Notes under the pieces: generated by a model
Told to the model about the DNA's origin: nothing
What the model saw: the letters and a program-made list of their open reading frames with translations, nothing else
Databases searched by the model: none
Shown here: positions 8,789 to 17,634 of the stretch, piece after piece
Layout of the letters: each line of letters opens with the position of its first letter
How positions within the stretch are numbered: the first letter of the stretch is position 1
Position numbers and translations under genes: made by a program
From: Anabaena sp. 4-3
Lineage (GTDB): Bacteria; Cyanobacteriota; Cyanobacteriia; Cyanobacteriales; Nostocaceae
Assembly: GCF_001597745.1 (NCBI RefSeq)
Contig: NZ_LUHJ01000076.1
Location: 45,732 to 105,929 of the forward strand
DNA: 60,198 nt
Reading direction: 5' to 3'

Positions 8789-10060
8789 TCAACCCCTCAG
8801 TGATGTAGTTACATTTTTCATCATTGTCTGATAGTGGTGTAACAGTTGTTGCGCCTGATCATCCCAATCAAACTTTTCTACTGCTTGCTGCCTTCCTGCT
8901 TCACCCATTGCTTGACGCAGATTATCATCTAAAAGCAGTCGCAGCATAGCCTCAGCTAAATCATCTACATCCCCACGTTCCACTAATAACCCTGTTTTTC
9001 CATCCTTCACCAGTTCGGGAAAAGCACCCCCACGGGTAGCAATCACAGGTAATCCCATTGACATCGCTTCCACAACAGGCATCCCAAACGGCTCATTCCA
9101 GACAGAGGGAAAAACGAATATATCAGCTTGTTGATAATATTCCAATAGTTGGAAATGGGGAATTTTACCCAAGAAATCAACTGAACTAGCGGCGTTATCA
9201 GCAATTCGCTTTTGCAATTGCAATTTATAGCTACCTTGATAATAAGGACGCAGATTTTGAGTGTGTGGGTCTTGTTTATCAAGCATATACCACGGTACTA
9301 ATGCGTTTTCTGCACCAACAAGTTTTAGTTGTACTTGGGGATAACGAGATACTAATTTATTAAAGGCATCAATTAAAATATGTACACCCTTTTCTGGGGA
9401 AATTCTGCCGACAAATAGAATTTGTTTAATATCTTTTTTATCTGGTTTTCTATTGTAATTATTTGGGATAGTAAAGTGACGAGTATCTACGCCGTTGTAA
9501 AGAGTTTGGCTATTAACTTGAGGTAAGTATTTACGAACTTGATTTATTACGTAATTGCTGCATCCAACTACCAAATCAACTGACTTAAGGTGCTGTTCTA
9601 CCATGACTGGATCTAGCAACGGCAGAAAATCACTATGTATATGTAAGACTATTTTGGCGTGGGGATTATAAGCACGCATCAGAGGAACAAATTGAGAAAC
9701 AATGTTGATATGGATAACATCACATTGTTGTGCTTGGATATCCTGAGCAACTTGGCGGTAAAATTCAGGAAAAAACAATTTAGAAGCATAAAAAGGTCGT
9801 TGAGAATTGGAGATATTCCAACTATCAACAACACTTAATAAGTCTAAGATTTTATCAAGCCGTGATTCCGGGATGCGGCGATAAATGATGCCATCTTCTT
9901 GATATTCCAATTCTTGATAGTGACCTTTTGAACCATAGAATAAAACCTGATGCCCAGCACGAGCTAAACGCAGTGCCAAGGCATAGGATACGAGTCTTAC
10001 TCCCCCAGTTTTCGGGGGTTCAGCTAGGGTAATTGGATAATCAAAGAAGGCGATTTTCAT
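8789..10060 (-). CDS. Glycosyltransferase family 4 (GT-B fold)
   Basis: 423 residues. The N-terminal Rossmann domain contains PPKTGGVRLVSYALALRLA, the acceptor-side glycine loop of GT4 enzymes, and the C-terminal domain begins with ILFVGRISPEKGVHILIDAF. The EX7E motif that binds the nucleotide sugar is EPFGMPVVE, and is intact. No signal peptide, so it acts in the cytosol or at its membrane face. Placed between the acyl-transfer cassette and the MFS exporter, it probably glycosylates the NRPS product; suomilide- and aeruginoside-type peptides carry sugars. Donor and acceptor cannot be read from sequence. Confidence 0.9.
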   Translation of the reverse strand: MKIAFFDYPITLAEPPKTGGVRLVSYALALRLARAGHQVLFYGSKGHYQELEYQEDGIIYRRIPESRLDKILDLLSVVDSWNISNSQRPFYASKLFFPEFYRQVAQDIQAQQCDVIHINIVSQFVPLMRAYNPHAKIVLHIHSDFLPLLDPVMVEQHLKSVDLVVGCSNYVINQVRKYLPQVNSQTLYNGVDTRHFTIPNNYNRKPDKKDIKQILFVGRISPEKGVHILIDAFNKLVSRYPQVQLKLVGAENALVPWYMLDKQDPHTQNLRPYYQGSYKLQLQKRIADNAASSVDFLGKIPHFQLLEYYQQADIFVFPSVWNEPFGMPVVEAMSMGLPVIATRGGAFPELVKDGKTGLLVERGDVDDLAEAMLRLLLDDNLRQAMGEAGRQQAVEKFDWDDQAQQLLHHYQTMMKNVTTSLRG

Positions 10061-10189
10061 AATTTTGATGACTTGCTTGAGAATTGGTAAATTCCCTATT
10101 TGCTCTCATTGAGAACAGTTAAATTATTTTTTACCAAATCTGCAATTTTCTGCTTGTAATATTCCTTGGTAATAATTAGTTTTCTTGAT

Positions 10190-10255
10190 TAAACGCAGAG
10201 GAGCGCATTCGCGTAGCGTCTCGCAGAAAAGTTAGCGCGGAGGTACGCTGAGTTA
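10190..10255. repeat. Dispersed GC-rich palindromic repeat fragment
   Basis: In the 254-bp gap between the MBOAT and glycosyltransferase genes a stretch with GCGCATTCGCGTAGCGTCTCGC and CGCGGAGGTACGC stands out as GC-rich in AT-rich surroundings. Similar CGCAGAG/GCGTAGCG filler is found at other intergenic spots in the window. It looks like cyanobacterial dispersed repeat sequence rather than a gene. Confidence 0.45.
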
Positions 10256-10314
10256 GGCTAAATTTCATCGGTTACTTAGGAGAAAGACTAATTCTTTAAT
10301 CCCTGTTTGGCTCA

Positions 10315-11829
10315 CTAAAACTGAAAGTAGACAAAGGGTTGAGGACTGATAGCTATCAGCCTCAGTATGGTTGAAACTAACACCCCATAGAAAACCGCAA
10401 AACTCCATTGAGGAATTTTTTCCCACCAATCTTTGAACCAATTTTTATAGGCTGCCCAGTGTATGATAATTAAGGGGATAAAAATTAATCCCATTTGCAG
10501 GTCTAGATTTTGCGAGCCTGGAGAATTGAGCAAAACAAAAGATTTGGTAATTTGCAAACCACTGGCTAAATCGTTACTTCGCAAGAAGATTGTTGAGGCA
10601 CAAACCCAGTAAAATGTTAAAGGGATACCGAGAATTTTTCTTAATGGTAAAAGTTGTTTGTAGGGAGCAATCCACATTGACCATTGCTTGTGAAAAATTA
10701 AAGCTATGCCATTCAATCCTCCCCATATTACAAAATGCCAAGCTGCTCCATGCCATAAGCCTGATAGGAGCATTGTAATTAAAATATTGGCGTATGCTAG
10801 CAGTTCTATGTGTTGACTTTTGCGGAATTTAATCATCAACGGGAAGTAAACATAGTCTCGCAGCCAACTGTAGAGGGTGATGTGCCAACGTTGCCAAAAA
10901 TCTGTGATATTGCTGGAAAAGTAGGGAAAATTAAAGTTTAGCGGTAGCTTGTATCCCAGTAACCCTGCACAGGCGATCGCCATATCTGAATAGCCAGAAA
11001 AGTCGCAGTATACTTGTATAGCAAAAGCAATCACTGCTAACCAACAACTCAAGGCTGTATAAATTTCTGGATGAGCAAAATACTGATCTGCTAAGGGAGA
11101 AAGATTGTCTGCAATACAAGCTTTTTTAAAATATCCCACGAAAAACAGTATTAAATATCCCCTGATATCAACCTCATCTAAGGTTTTTGGTGTTAGCAGT
11201 TGCGGTAAAAAGCTCGATGCACGCACAATTGGCCCTGCAACAAGTTGCGGGAAAAAAGATACAAACAGAGCGAAATCAGCAAAATTTCGGGTAGTTTTGA
11301 GTTTACCTAAATAGACATCAAAGCAATAACTCAGAATTTGAAAAGTGTAAAAACTAATCCCTACTGGCAAAATGATTTCCAGAGTTTTTACGCTAACAGG
11401 TATCCCCAAAAAAGTTAATAAATTTGCGGCTGAGTCAGCAAAAAAATTATAGTATTTAAAAAATCCTAATATTCCCAGATTCCATACTAAACAGAATGCT
11501 AACCATGCTTGGCGTTGCTGTTGGTTCAGTGGTTTAGCCAGCAGTGCATCCCAATTCAGAGAAACTAGGTTTATCCATCTATTCTGAGTTTTTCCATTCT
11601 CTCCTAATTGGCTCTCTTGCTCCTGTGGTTTAGACAGAATTAAACCGACAAAGTAGCCAATGGCTGTTGAGAGAAATAGTAAAGAAAGAAAACGCCAGTC
11701 CCAAGCACCGTAGAAAATATAGCTACAGACTAGCAACCAAAATTTTCGATGATTGTGTTTTTGCAAAGCCCAATAGATGCAAAACACAATCAAAAAGCAC
11801 AATAAAAACCGAAATTCTGTAAATACCAT
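10315..11829 (-). CDS. MBOAT family O-acyltransferase (DltB/AlgI-like)
   Basis: 504 residues with about ten membrane helices. It shows the MBOAT hallmarks: an upstream region FFPQLVAGPIVRASSFLPQL and the catalytic histidine segment LLSGLWHGAAWHF (about 355-367). DltB and AlgI relatives move an acyl group across the membrane onto a sugar or polymer hydroxyl. Here it lies 13 bp after a stand-alone carrier protein and downstream of an adenylation enzyme and an SGNH protein, matching the parts list of a D-alanylation (Dlt) system. The acyl donor is therefore probably the acyl-carrier-protein thioester made by the neighbours. Likely role: esterification of the glycosylated peptide. Acyl group unknown. 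Confidence 0.88.
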   Translation of the reverse strand: MVFTEFRFLLCFLIVFCIYWALQKHNHRKFWLLVCSYIFYGAWDWRFLSLLFLSTAIGYFVGLILSKPQEQESQLGENGKTQNRWINLVSLNWDALLAKPLNQQQRQAWLAFCLVWNLGILGFFKYYNFFADSAANLLTFLGIPVSVKTLEIILPVGISFYTFQILSYCFDVYLGKLKTTRNFADFALFVSFFPQLVAGPIVRASSFLPQLLTPKTLDEVDIRGYLILFFVGYFKKACIADNLSPLADQYFAHPEIYTALSCWLAVIAFAIQVYCDFSGYSDMAIACAGLLGYKLPLNFNFPYFSSNITDFWQRWHITLYSWLRDYVYFPLMIKFRKSQHIELLAYANILITMLLSGLWHGAAWHFVIWGGLNGIALIFHKQWSMWIAPYKQLLPLRKILGIPLTFYWVCASTIFLRSNDLASGLQITKSFVLLNSPGSQNLDLQMGLIFIPLIIIHWAAYKNWFKDWWEKIPQWSFAVFYGVLVSTILRLIAISPQPFVYFQF

Positions 11830-11842
11830 GTTTATTTAGGGC

Positions 11843-12109
11843 TTACATTTTTTTGACAACTAAAGACTTGACAGCATTAACTGTTGCAAAGTTATCTGTC
11901 ACAAATTCGTCAGGATTTAATGTAAATCCAAACTTTTCTTCCAGAAAACCAGCCAGTTTAAAAAGACTCATTGAGTCAATGATTCCTTCGGCAATTAAGG
12001 GTAAATCATTGTCCAAGTTAACATGAGGTTGATTGTACATAAACTTTTGTACAATATGGTCTTTAATTATTTGCTCTATTTGTGAATCGGTGTAATTGTT
12101 GATTGCCAT
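11843..12109 (-). CDS. Stand-alone acyl/peptidyl carrier protein (DltC-like)
   Basis: 88 residues with one carrier domain. The phosphopantetheine attachment serine is Ser46 in IAEGIIDSMSLFKL; the DSM/DSL context is that of carrier proteins. The length is that of DltC. It starts 5 bp after the adenylation gene and ends 13 bp before the MBOAT gene, so it should be charged by the former and unloaded by the latter. The leucine at the usual DSL third position is Met here, as in some DltC-like proteins. Confidence 0.9.
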   Translation of the reverse strand: MAINNYTDSQIEQIIKDHIVQKFMYNQPHVNLDNDLPLIAEGIIDSMSLFKLAGFLEEKFGFTLNPDEFVTDNFATVNAVKSLVVKKM

Positions 12110-12114
12110 AATTC

Positions 12115-13746
12115 TTACTTTCCTTGTCCAACTGTGTTCAACACTTTTGTAGGTTTTTCAATTGCTTCTGTACGCAGTAAATTTCTATCAATTTTACCTG
12201 TGATGGTTTTCGGCAAAGAGTTAAGCCGAAATTCAATTTTCTCAGGAATCATGTATTTTGGCAGACGCTCTGCACAAAAATATTGTAAATCATGTTCTTG
12301 GAGATTGCTTCCTTGTTTGGTAACAACTACAGCCTCAATGCGATTGTTGATTTGCTCATCAGGAATAGCAATCACTACTGCTTCTTCAATATCGGGATGA
12401 CTGTAAAGGGTAGTTTCAATTTCTCCTAATTCAATCCGATATCCACGACTCTTGATTTGATGGTCACGACGACCTATATAAATATAGTTGCCATTTGTAT
12501 CTTGTTGGACAATATCGCCAGTACGAAAGACAATTTCTGCACCTAGATGGGGATTGATGACATAAGGAATTAAAACTTCTTTGGTTTTTTCTGGGTTTTT
12601 CCAGTATCCTTTCATCAGTGATGAACCTCGCATACAAAGTTCTCCACTTTCTCCAGGCTGAACAATTTGATTGTTGTCATTCATGACGAATAAATCAATA
12701 TTAGGAAAGGCTTTCCCAATCGGAATTTTCGTCATGTCTGGGGAAATATTTTCAATGAGATAGCAGGTACGCGGGAATGCCTCGGTTGAACCGTAAAGTT
12801 GATAATATTTAGCTTGAGGAATTGACTGCATCAGTTGATGAAGATATTTTTGGGGGAAGGGTTCACCACCAAATATAATGATTCTCAAATCGGGAAATTG
12901 ATATTGGTCTATATTTCCTCGGAGTACAAGTTGGGTGAGCAATGATGATACTGAAGACCAAATAGTAATTTGCTGATTGACAGTAAATTTGCTTAATTCT
13001 ACTGGCAAAACGGCGAGTTCTGGGGGAACTAAAACTAGGGTAGCACCTGCCTTAATTGGCAGAAAAATATCAAAAACTGAGCCGATGAAATAGATAGAAA
13101 ATAACCCGGCTATCCGATCAGTAGGCTGGATATCAAAACCTTGATATAGACAGTTAACAGAAGTCAGCAAAGCTCGATGACTAATCATCACGCCTTTAGG
13201 TTGACCTGTTGAGCCGGAAGTGTAGATAATAGTGGCTAAATCTTGGTCTATTAGACCAGTTGGTGATAGGGGAGTGTCAGGCGATCGCAACATTTCCTCC
13301 CATGTCACTACTTTGGCTGGGGAAAACTCGCTTGCTATCTTACCTCCATCTTCCAGGATGACGCATTTTAGATGTTGAGACACATCATCTGCTGCATCTT
13401 TATAGAGGTTGGTAAGCTTGGTGCTGGTAGTTACTAGAGCTTTTAGCTCACAATCTGTAATCAAAAATTTCAGCCGCTTGACTGGAGCTAATGGATCTAT
13501 GGGAACATAAGCAGCACCAGATTTTAGTATGCCGTAAATAGTGGCTACTGCTGCAATGGATTTGTTGAGACAAACCCCTACGCGATCGCCTTTACCTATT
13601 CCCGCATCATTAAGTACACGCGCTAACTGATTAGAAACTTTATCTAGATTCTGATAAGTAATGCTTTGATTTTTATAAATTACAGCTTCCTTATCTGGAT
13701 AATGATTTGCACTGATTTCTAAAATCTGTTGCAGTAAATATGCCAT
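12115..13746 (-). CDS. Stand-alone acyl/amino acid adenylating enzyme (DltA-like) lacking the amino-anchoring Asp
   Basis: 543 residues, a complete ANL-family enzyme: A3 loop IIYTSGSTGQPKG (173-185), A5 YQLYGSTEAF, A7 FRTGDIV, A8 GRRDHQIKSRGYRIELGEIE and A10 lysine in TITGKIDRN (about 521). In the substrate pocket the segment that normally reads FDxSV reads FIGSV (220-224), so the Asp that holds the alpha-amino group of an amino acid (PheA Asp235) is Ile221. This points to a substrate without an alpha-amino group, for instance a short fatty or hydroxy acid, rather than the D-alanine used by DltA. It probably loads the 88-aa carrier protein 5 bp downstream. No condensation domain. Confidence 0.88.
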   Translation of the reverse strand: MAYLLQQILEISANHYPDKEAVIYKNQSITYQNLDKVSNQLARVLNDAGIGKGDRVGVCLNKSIAAVATIYGILKSGAAYVPIDPLAPVKRLKFLITDCELKALVTTSTKLTNLYKDAADDVSQHLKCVILEDGGKIASEFSPAKVVTWEEMLRSPDTPLSPTGLIDQDLATIIYTSGSTGQPKGVMISHRALLTSVNCLYQGFDIQPTDRIAGLFSIYFIGSVFDIFLPIKAGATLVLVPPELAVLPVELSKFTVNQQITIWSSVSSLLTQLVLRGNIDQYQFPDLRIIIFGGEPFPQKYLHQLMQSIPQAKYYQLYGSTEAFPRTCYLIENISPDMTKIPIGKAFPNIDLFVMNDNNQIVQPGESGELCMRGSSLMKGYWKNPEKTKEVLIPYVINPHLGAEIVFRTGDIVQQDTNGNYIYIGRRDHQIKSRGYRIELGEIETTLYSHPDIEEAVVIAIPDEQINNRIEAVVVTKQGSNLQEHDLQYFCAERLPKYMIPEKIEFRLNSLPKTITGKIDRNLLRTEAIEKPTKVLNTVGQGK

Positions 13747-13816
13747 GCTTATCTTCCTAAAAGGTAGTTGTTATATGCAGGATTTATTACCAATTTCTCC
13801 TTCATACTCTGTAGAT

Positions 13817-14461
13817 TTATCTTGCATAGGTTTGATATTCTAATCTTCTGTATTCACTGTAATTACTAGAGATACCAAATTTTTTCCCTAAATTCAGCAT
13901 TAAGCAGCGATTAGATGTGACAGCAGAGTGAAACACACCTTGAGGAATCACCAGAATGGGAATATTATTAACATCCAATTCTTGGGGCGCGGCTAATTCA
14001 ATGATTCTAGTAAATCCAGCTTCTTTAAGTTCTTGGTAACTCTGATAGTTAGTCGCTTGAAGGCTAGCAAGGTTAATAGGCTTGTCTTGGGATTTTAAAT
14101 ACATCACATCTTGGTAGACAGATTTTAAATCAATTTTTGGTAATTCAATTACTTCAACCTTGTGTGTGCCTTGCAATAAAGCTAACCAGTCTTCCTGCAA
14201 TCCATGCCAATCAAAATCAGCGTTATCTCCTCCAGATATTTGCACCCAATTTTGAATATTTCCGGGATGATTGGCACAAAAAAGCTCCAGTAACAATTCT
14301 CCTTTTTCAATTTTAAAATTAGTGCAGTATTCCGCAGGAGTAGTTACGTAAGCTTTCGGAGATACAATTTCTTTCAATAAATACTCATTGAGAATAACTT
14401 CACAATCTACTCGGTTTTTATCTTGGTTATATATGCTATTGTTTTTTTCTTCGGTTTTCAT
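13817..14461 (-). CDS. Protein of unknown function in the Dlt-like cassette
   Basis: 214 residues. I do not recognise a family. No signal peptide, no membrane helix, no obvious catalytic motif. The middle contains WHGLQEDWLALLQGTHKVEVIELPKID-like mixed alpha/beta pattern and the C-terminal part has IPILVIPQGVFHSAV followed by a basic, Tyr-rich tail. It sits between the SGNH gene (57 bp upstream) and the adenylation gene (70 bp downstream), on the same strand, so a role in acyl-group supply or transfer is likely from context only. Confidence 0.6.
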   Translation of the reverse strand: MKTEEKNNSIYNQDKNRVDCEVILNEYLLKEIVSPKAYVTTPAEYCTNFKIEKGELLLELFCANHPGNIQNWVQISGGDNADFDWHGLQEDWLALLQGTHKVEVIELPKIDLKSVYQDVMYLKSQDKPINLASLQATNYQSYQELKEAGFTRIIELAAPQELDVNNIPILVIPQGVFHSAVTSNRCLMLNLGKKFGISSNYSEYRRLEYQTYAR

Positions 14462-14518
14462 AGTTTTTCACTCAAATTACAGAACTACATTTTCAGAATT
14501 TGTAAACATCAATTAAAG

Positions 14519-15631
14519 CTATTGCAGGTGTTGAGCAAACTTTTCAGCCAAAGTCAGCGTAAATTCTTGCGCCCCTTTGTGATTTAGATGTCTACCATCA
14601 CTGCGGTTATCAAGATTATAGAAATTAGGGAAAGTATTAGGATTATTGAAAGCCAACAGGGTGGGAATATACCCTAAATCGTAAGCTTTCATAATAGCAG
14701 CATGATCTACATCGGCCTCTAAAATTGGAGGAATAAAGAAAATAGCCTCAACTTGATTGTTGCTAATCTTCTCAAAGTTCTCAATTCTGTCAACAATATT
14801 CTTTATTATTTTGATTCCATAAGAGTCAGGTGTTAATGTATTATTTTGTTCATAATCTCCTAATTTCGCTTGTTCTAATCTCTTTAGATATCCGTCTAAA
14901 TACTTGGTTTGAAAAGTTTTTTGCCATTTTTCACTATTTTCCATCCAATCCATTGCATAATATCCCTCTTCCTGGAGCATTTTGTCAGTGGATGCTATTT
15001 TTTGCAGCCCCTCTGGTAAGTTTTCTTCTTGATGATGTTGCCAAAAGTTATAAAAATAACCAATGCCTAAACATCGATAAATAAAGCTTTTTGAGTTGGC
15101 ATAAATGCCGCTTATTTTTTCTTTTAAAGAATAGTTAGAACTGAGAATAACTTGAAAATTTTCTATCGTTTGTAAAGGTGTATGCCAATAAACATTTCTA
15201 GCGGAAGTGGGAGCAATTAAAATAAAATCATTAACTAAACAGTCTAAAAATATCCATTTTAATTTTGCTGGTTTTAAATCTAAAACTTTTTGCAAATAGA
15301 AATCTAATTCGGCTACATTGGCAGCCATGATCCCAAAATTGAATGATTTGATATTCTTACCATTCGCTGTCATTGCTTCATCAAATATTTTGGGGATAAC
15401 TTCCTGATATGTGGTACTTGCTCCAAAAAAAACGGCATCATAATCATCTTTGTGTTCAGTAAAGTATTGCCATTTAATAGCGATATCTTCAAGATTATGC
15501 GGATTGTTATAAGCTTGTGAAACTATATTGATAAATCCAGAAGTAAACATCAAAGTTAGCATAAAGATTATGCTATAAAAAAACATGATGACTGGTTTCG
15601 GCAAGACTTTTTTCAAAATATATACATTCAT
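14519..15631 (-). CDS. Membrane-anchored SGNH/GDSL-like protein (DltD/AlgJ/PatB-like)
   Basis: 370 residues. One N-terminal membrane anchor (about 13-33, VIMFFYSIIFMLTLMFTSGF) places the rest outside the cytoplasm. The SGNH nucleophile block is FFGASTTYQEV with Ser72, and the catalytic Asp-His block near the C-terminus is SDGRHLNHKGA (Asp345, His348). Between them lies IFLDCLVND, an SGNH-type strand. DltD, AlgJ/AlgX and PatB proteins of this kind partner an MBOAT protein in extracytoplasmic O-acylation. It is the first gene of a five-gene set that ends with the MBOAT. The exact family assignment is by motif and context, not by overall similarity. Confidence 0.75.
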   Translation of the reverse strand: MNVYILKKVLPKPVIMFFYSIIFMLTLMFTSGFINIVSQAYNNPHNLEDIAIKWQYFTEHKDDYDAVFFGASTTYQEVIPKIFDEAMTANGKNIKSFNFGIMAANVAELDFYLQKVLDLKPAKLKWIFLDCLVNDFILIAPTSARNVYWHTPLQTIENFQVILSSNYSLKEKISGIYANSKSFIYRCLGIGYFYNFWQHHQEENLPEGLQKIASTDKMLQEEGYYAMDWMENSEKWQKTFQTKYLDGYLKRLEQAKLGDYEQNNTLTPDSYGIKIIKNIVDRIENFEKISNNQVEAIFFIPPILEADVDHAAIMKAYDLGYIPTLLAFNNPNTFPNFYNLDNRSDGRHLNHKGAQEFTLTLAEKFAQHLQ

Positions 15632-15670
15632 GGTGAATTATCTAAATATTATTAAAGAATCTTATTCTGA

Positions 15671-17473
15671 TTAAGAAGATGCTTTTAAAGAATTGATTTT
15701 CAACTCATAAACATTCCAAAATGTTCCTTGTAAAGACGAGTGTTTCACCCCCTGAATGCGATTTTTAACAGACACCATTGATAAAGAGTTCACGAGATAA
15801 ATAAACGGTAGATATTCCTGACTGAGCTTTTGAGTTTCTGCATAAATTTGTTTTCTTTCTGCTTCATTTGCTGCTGCACCTTGAATATAAAGGTCAGAAA
15901 TTTTTTGTTCCCAATCTGCTACTTGCTGTCCAGTAATCGGTATTTGTCCCGCTTGGGGTTGACGATTAAAAAAGTGCCAATTTCCTTGAGTAGACCAAAA
16001 ATTGATGGTTTCGTGGGGTTCTATTGTCATCGGAAAACCATCAAGAAGATGACAATCCCAATTTAAACGATTTGTTAATTTGTCTACAATCAATCCCACT
16101 GGAATTAAATTTACATCTACTTGTATCCCTATCTGACGCAAATCTTCTTCAATCAAAAGAGCAATGTTCTGCATAACTTTATTAGCAACATTGGCGGTGA
16201 GTGTAAACCGGACGCGATGTCCATCGCTATCGAATAATTCACCTTGATTGTTGTATCGAAAACCTGCTTTGATTAGTAATGCTTTGGCTTTTTGTGGGTT
16301 ATATTCGTAGACTGGTAAACCTGCTTGTGGAGCAAGATAGTAAGGGCTTTGTGCTGCTATCGGCGAGTTTTGCATGGCTCCCACCCCCGCAAATATGTTG
16401 TTAATCATCCGGGGGCGATTGATGCTATATGCAACAGCTTGGCGGAATTCTACTGTATTGAACCAGCGTGATTTAATTGGATCAACTAAAGGCTGACCGT
16501 TTCTCACGCCTGTATTCAAATTAAACATCATTGCTGTAGTTCCTAGTTGAGAACCACCGTTATAAATTGTGAATTTACCCCTTTTTTCTTCTCGTTTTAA
16601 TAAGGAAAAATATCTGGAATTTACATCTATATAATCCAGTCCACCAGAACGAAATTGAATTAATGAAGTATCATTATTATTGACGGTACTGATAATAATG
16701 CGTTCAATATAGGGCTGAGATTGATTGTGAATATCTTTACGCCAGTAATAAGGATTTTTACGTACAATTATCCGCTCACCGGGAATATAAGAATCTAATT
16801 TATAAGCACCGTTGCTGACAATTTGGTTGGGTGGTGTATTTGTACCCCAAGTTGAGAGAAATAACGGTCTACCTGCGGAGTCTTTTTTGATGATACTATC
16901 TCGTAGAATATGAGCAGGTAAAATTTCTAGTTTTGTTGTTCGCAGAAAGGGCGCAAAAGGTTCTGGAAGGTTAAACTCAACGCGCCAATTATCCAGTTTT
17001 TTGACGGTGGGAAAACTGCGATTTTTGCCTATTTGTAAAAAATCTTTGGCATAGGAAGGAATAGCAGGGTTAGTGTAAATATCTTTATAAGTAAAGACCA
17101 CATCATCAGCAGTTAGGGGTTGACCGTCTGACCATTTTAGCCCTTTTCTGAGTGTGAAAGTAATGCGCTTTTGGTCTGCGGAAATGTCCCAAGATTCGGC
17201 TAAGGCTGGTTTAATTTCTCCTTGTCCATTTTCCCTAATTAACCCTTCATAGAGTAAATTTAAAATACCAACTCCCTGTTCCATGAGTTGGGGATTAAAA
17301 GTGTTAGGTTCAACGGGACTACTGAGAATGATTTGAGAGTCGTTGACTGGTTTGGCTAACAGTTGAGTAGGCACACAACTATTTACTGCGATCGCCACAA
17401 TTCCCAGGATGAATCCTAGTATAATTGGCAATCGCCAACGGCGATTAGAAGTAAATTTCCTCAATCTTGCCAT
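15671..17473 (-). CDS. Family 5 extracellular solute-binding protein (peptide ABC transporter type)
   Basis: 600 residues. The N-terminus has a basic stretch, a hydrophobic core and a lipobox-like AVNSC, so it is probably a lipoprotein. The body follows the DppA/OppA pattern: SPVEPNTFNPQL near the start, VLYEGLIREN-like LLYEGLIREN, LRKGLKWSDGQPLTADDVVFTY, and VEFRQAVAYSINRPRMI. No cognate permease or ATPase genes are next to it. It lies 161 bp after the SDR gene and 39 bp before the SGNH gene, in line with the cluster. It might bind the peptide product or a precursor in the periplasm and present it to the acyl-transfer machinery; that is inference. Confidence 0.88.
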   Translation of the reverse strand: MARLRKFTSNRRWRLPIILGFILGIVAIAVNSCVPTQLLAKPVNDSQIILSSPVEPNTFNPQLMEQGVGILNLLYEGLIRENGQGEIKPALAESWDISADQKRITFTLRKGLKWSDGQPLTADDVVFTYKDIYTNPAIPSYAKDFLQIGKNRSFPTVKKLDNWRVEFNLPEPFAPFLRTTKLEILPAHILRDSIIKKDSAGRPLFLSTWGTNTPPNQIVSNGAYKLDSYIPGERIIVRKNPYYWRKDIHNQSQPYIERIIISTVNNNDTSLIQFRSGGLDYIDVNSRYFSLLKREEKRGKFTIYNGGSQLGTTAMMFNLNTGVRNGQPLVDPIKSRWFNTVEFRQAVAYSINRPRMINNIFAGVGAMQNSPIAAQSPYYLAPQAGLPVYEYNPQKAKALLIKAGFRYNNQGELFDSDGHRVRFTLTANVANKVMQNIALLIEEDLRQIGIQVDVNLIPVGLIVDKLTNRLNWDCHLLDGFPMTIEPHETINFWSTQGNWHFFNRQPQAGQIPITGQQVADWEQKISDLYIQGAAANEAERKQIYAETQKLSQEYLPFIYLVNSLSMVSVKNRIQGVKHSSLQGTFWNVYELKINSLKASS

Positions 17474-17590
17474 AGTTGTGTTCCCAAAAATTTCAGTTAT
17501 GCCAATTTGAGAAAAGAATGCAACAGATACACAGCCCTAACTCCTTGTGATGTTTCGATTTTTTAGAGTAAGTTTTCAGCCATCCTCTTA

Positions 17591-17622
17591 ATTTTGAATT
17601 TTGAATTTTGAATTTTGAATTT
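17591..17622. repeat. Short tandem repeat ATTTTGA
   Basis: Four to five copies of the heptamer ATTTTGA in the gap between the SDR and solute-binding protein genes. The same unit in the opposite sense (AAAATTC) occurs at 26659-26690. Typical cyanobacterial heptanucleotide repeat. Confidence 0.8.
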
Positions 17623-17634
17623 GTATTACCTGCC

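Noticed and set aside
12115-13746. Reading the stand-alone adenylation enzyme as a true D-alanine-activating DltA
   Set aside because: The pocket Asp needed for an alpha-amino group is Ile, so only DltA-like architecture is claimed.
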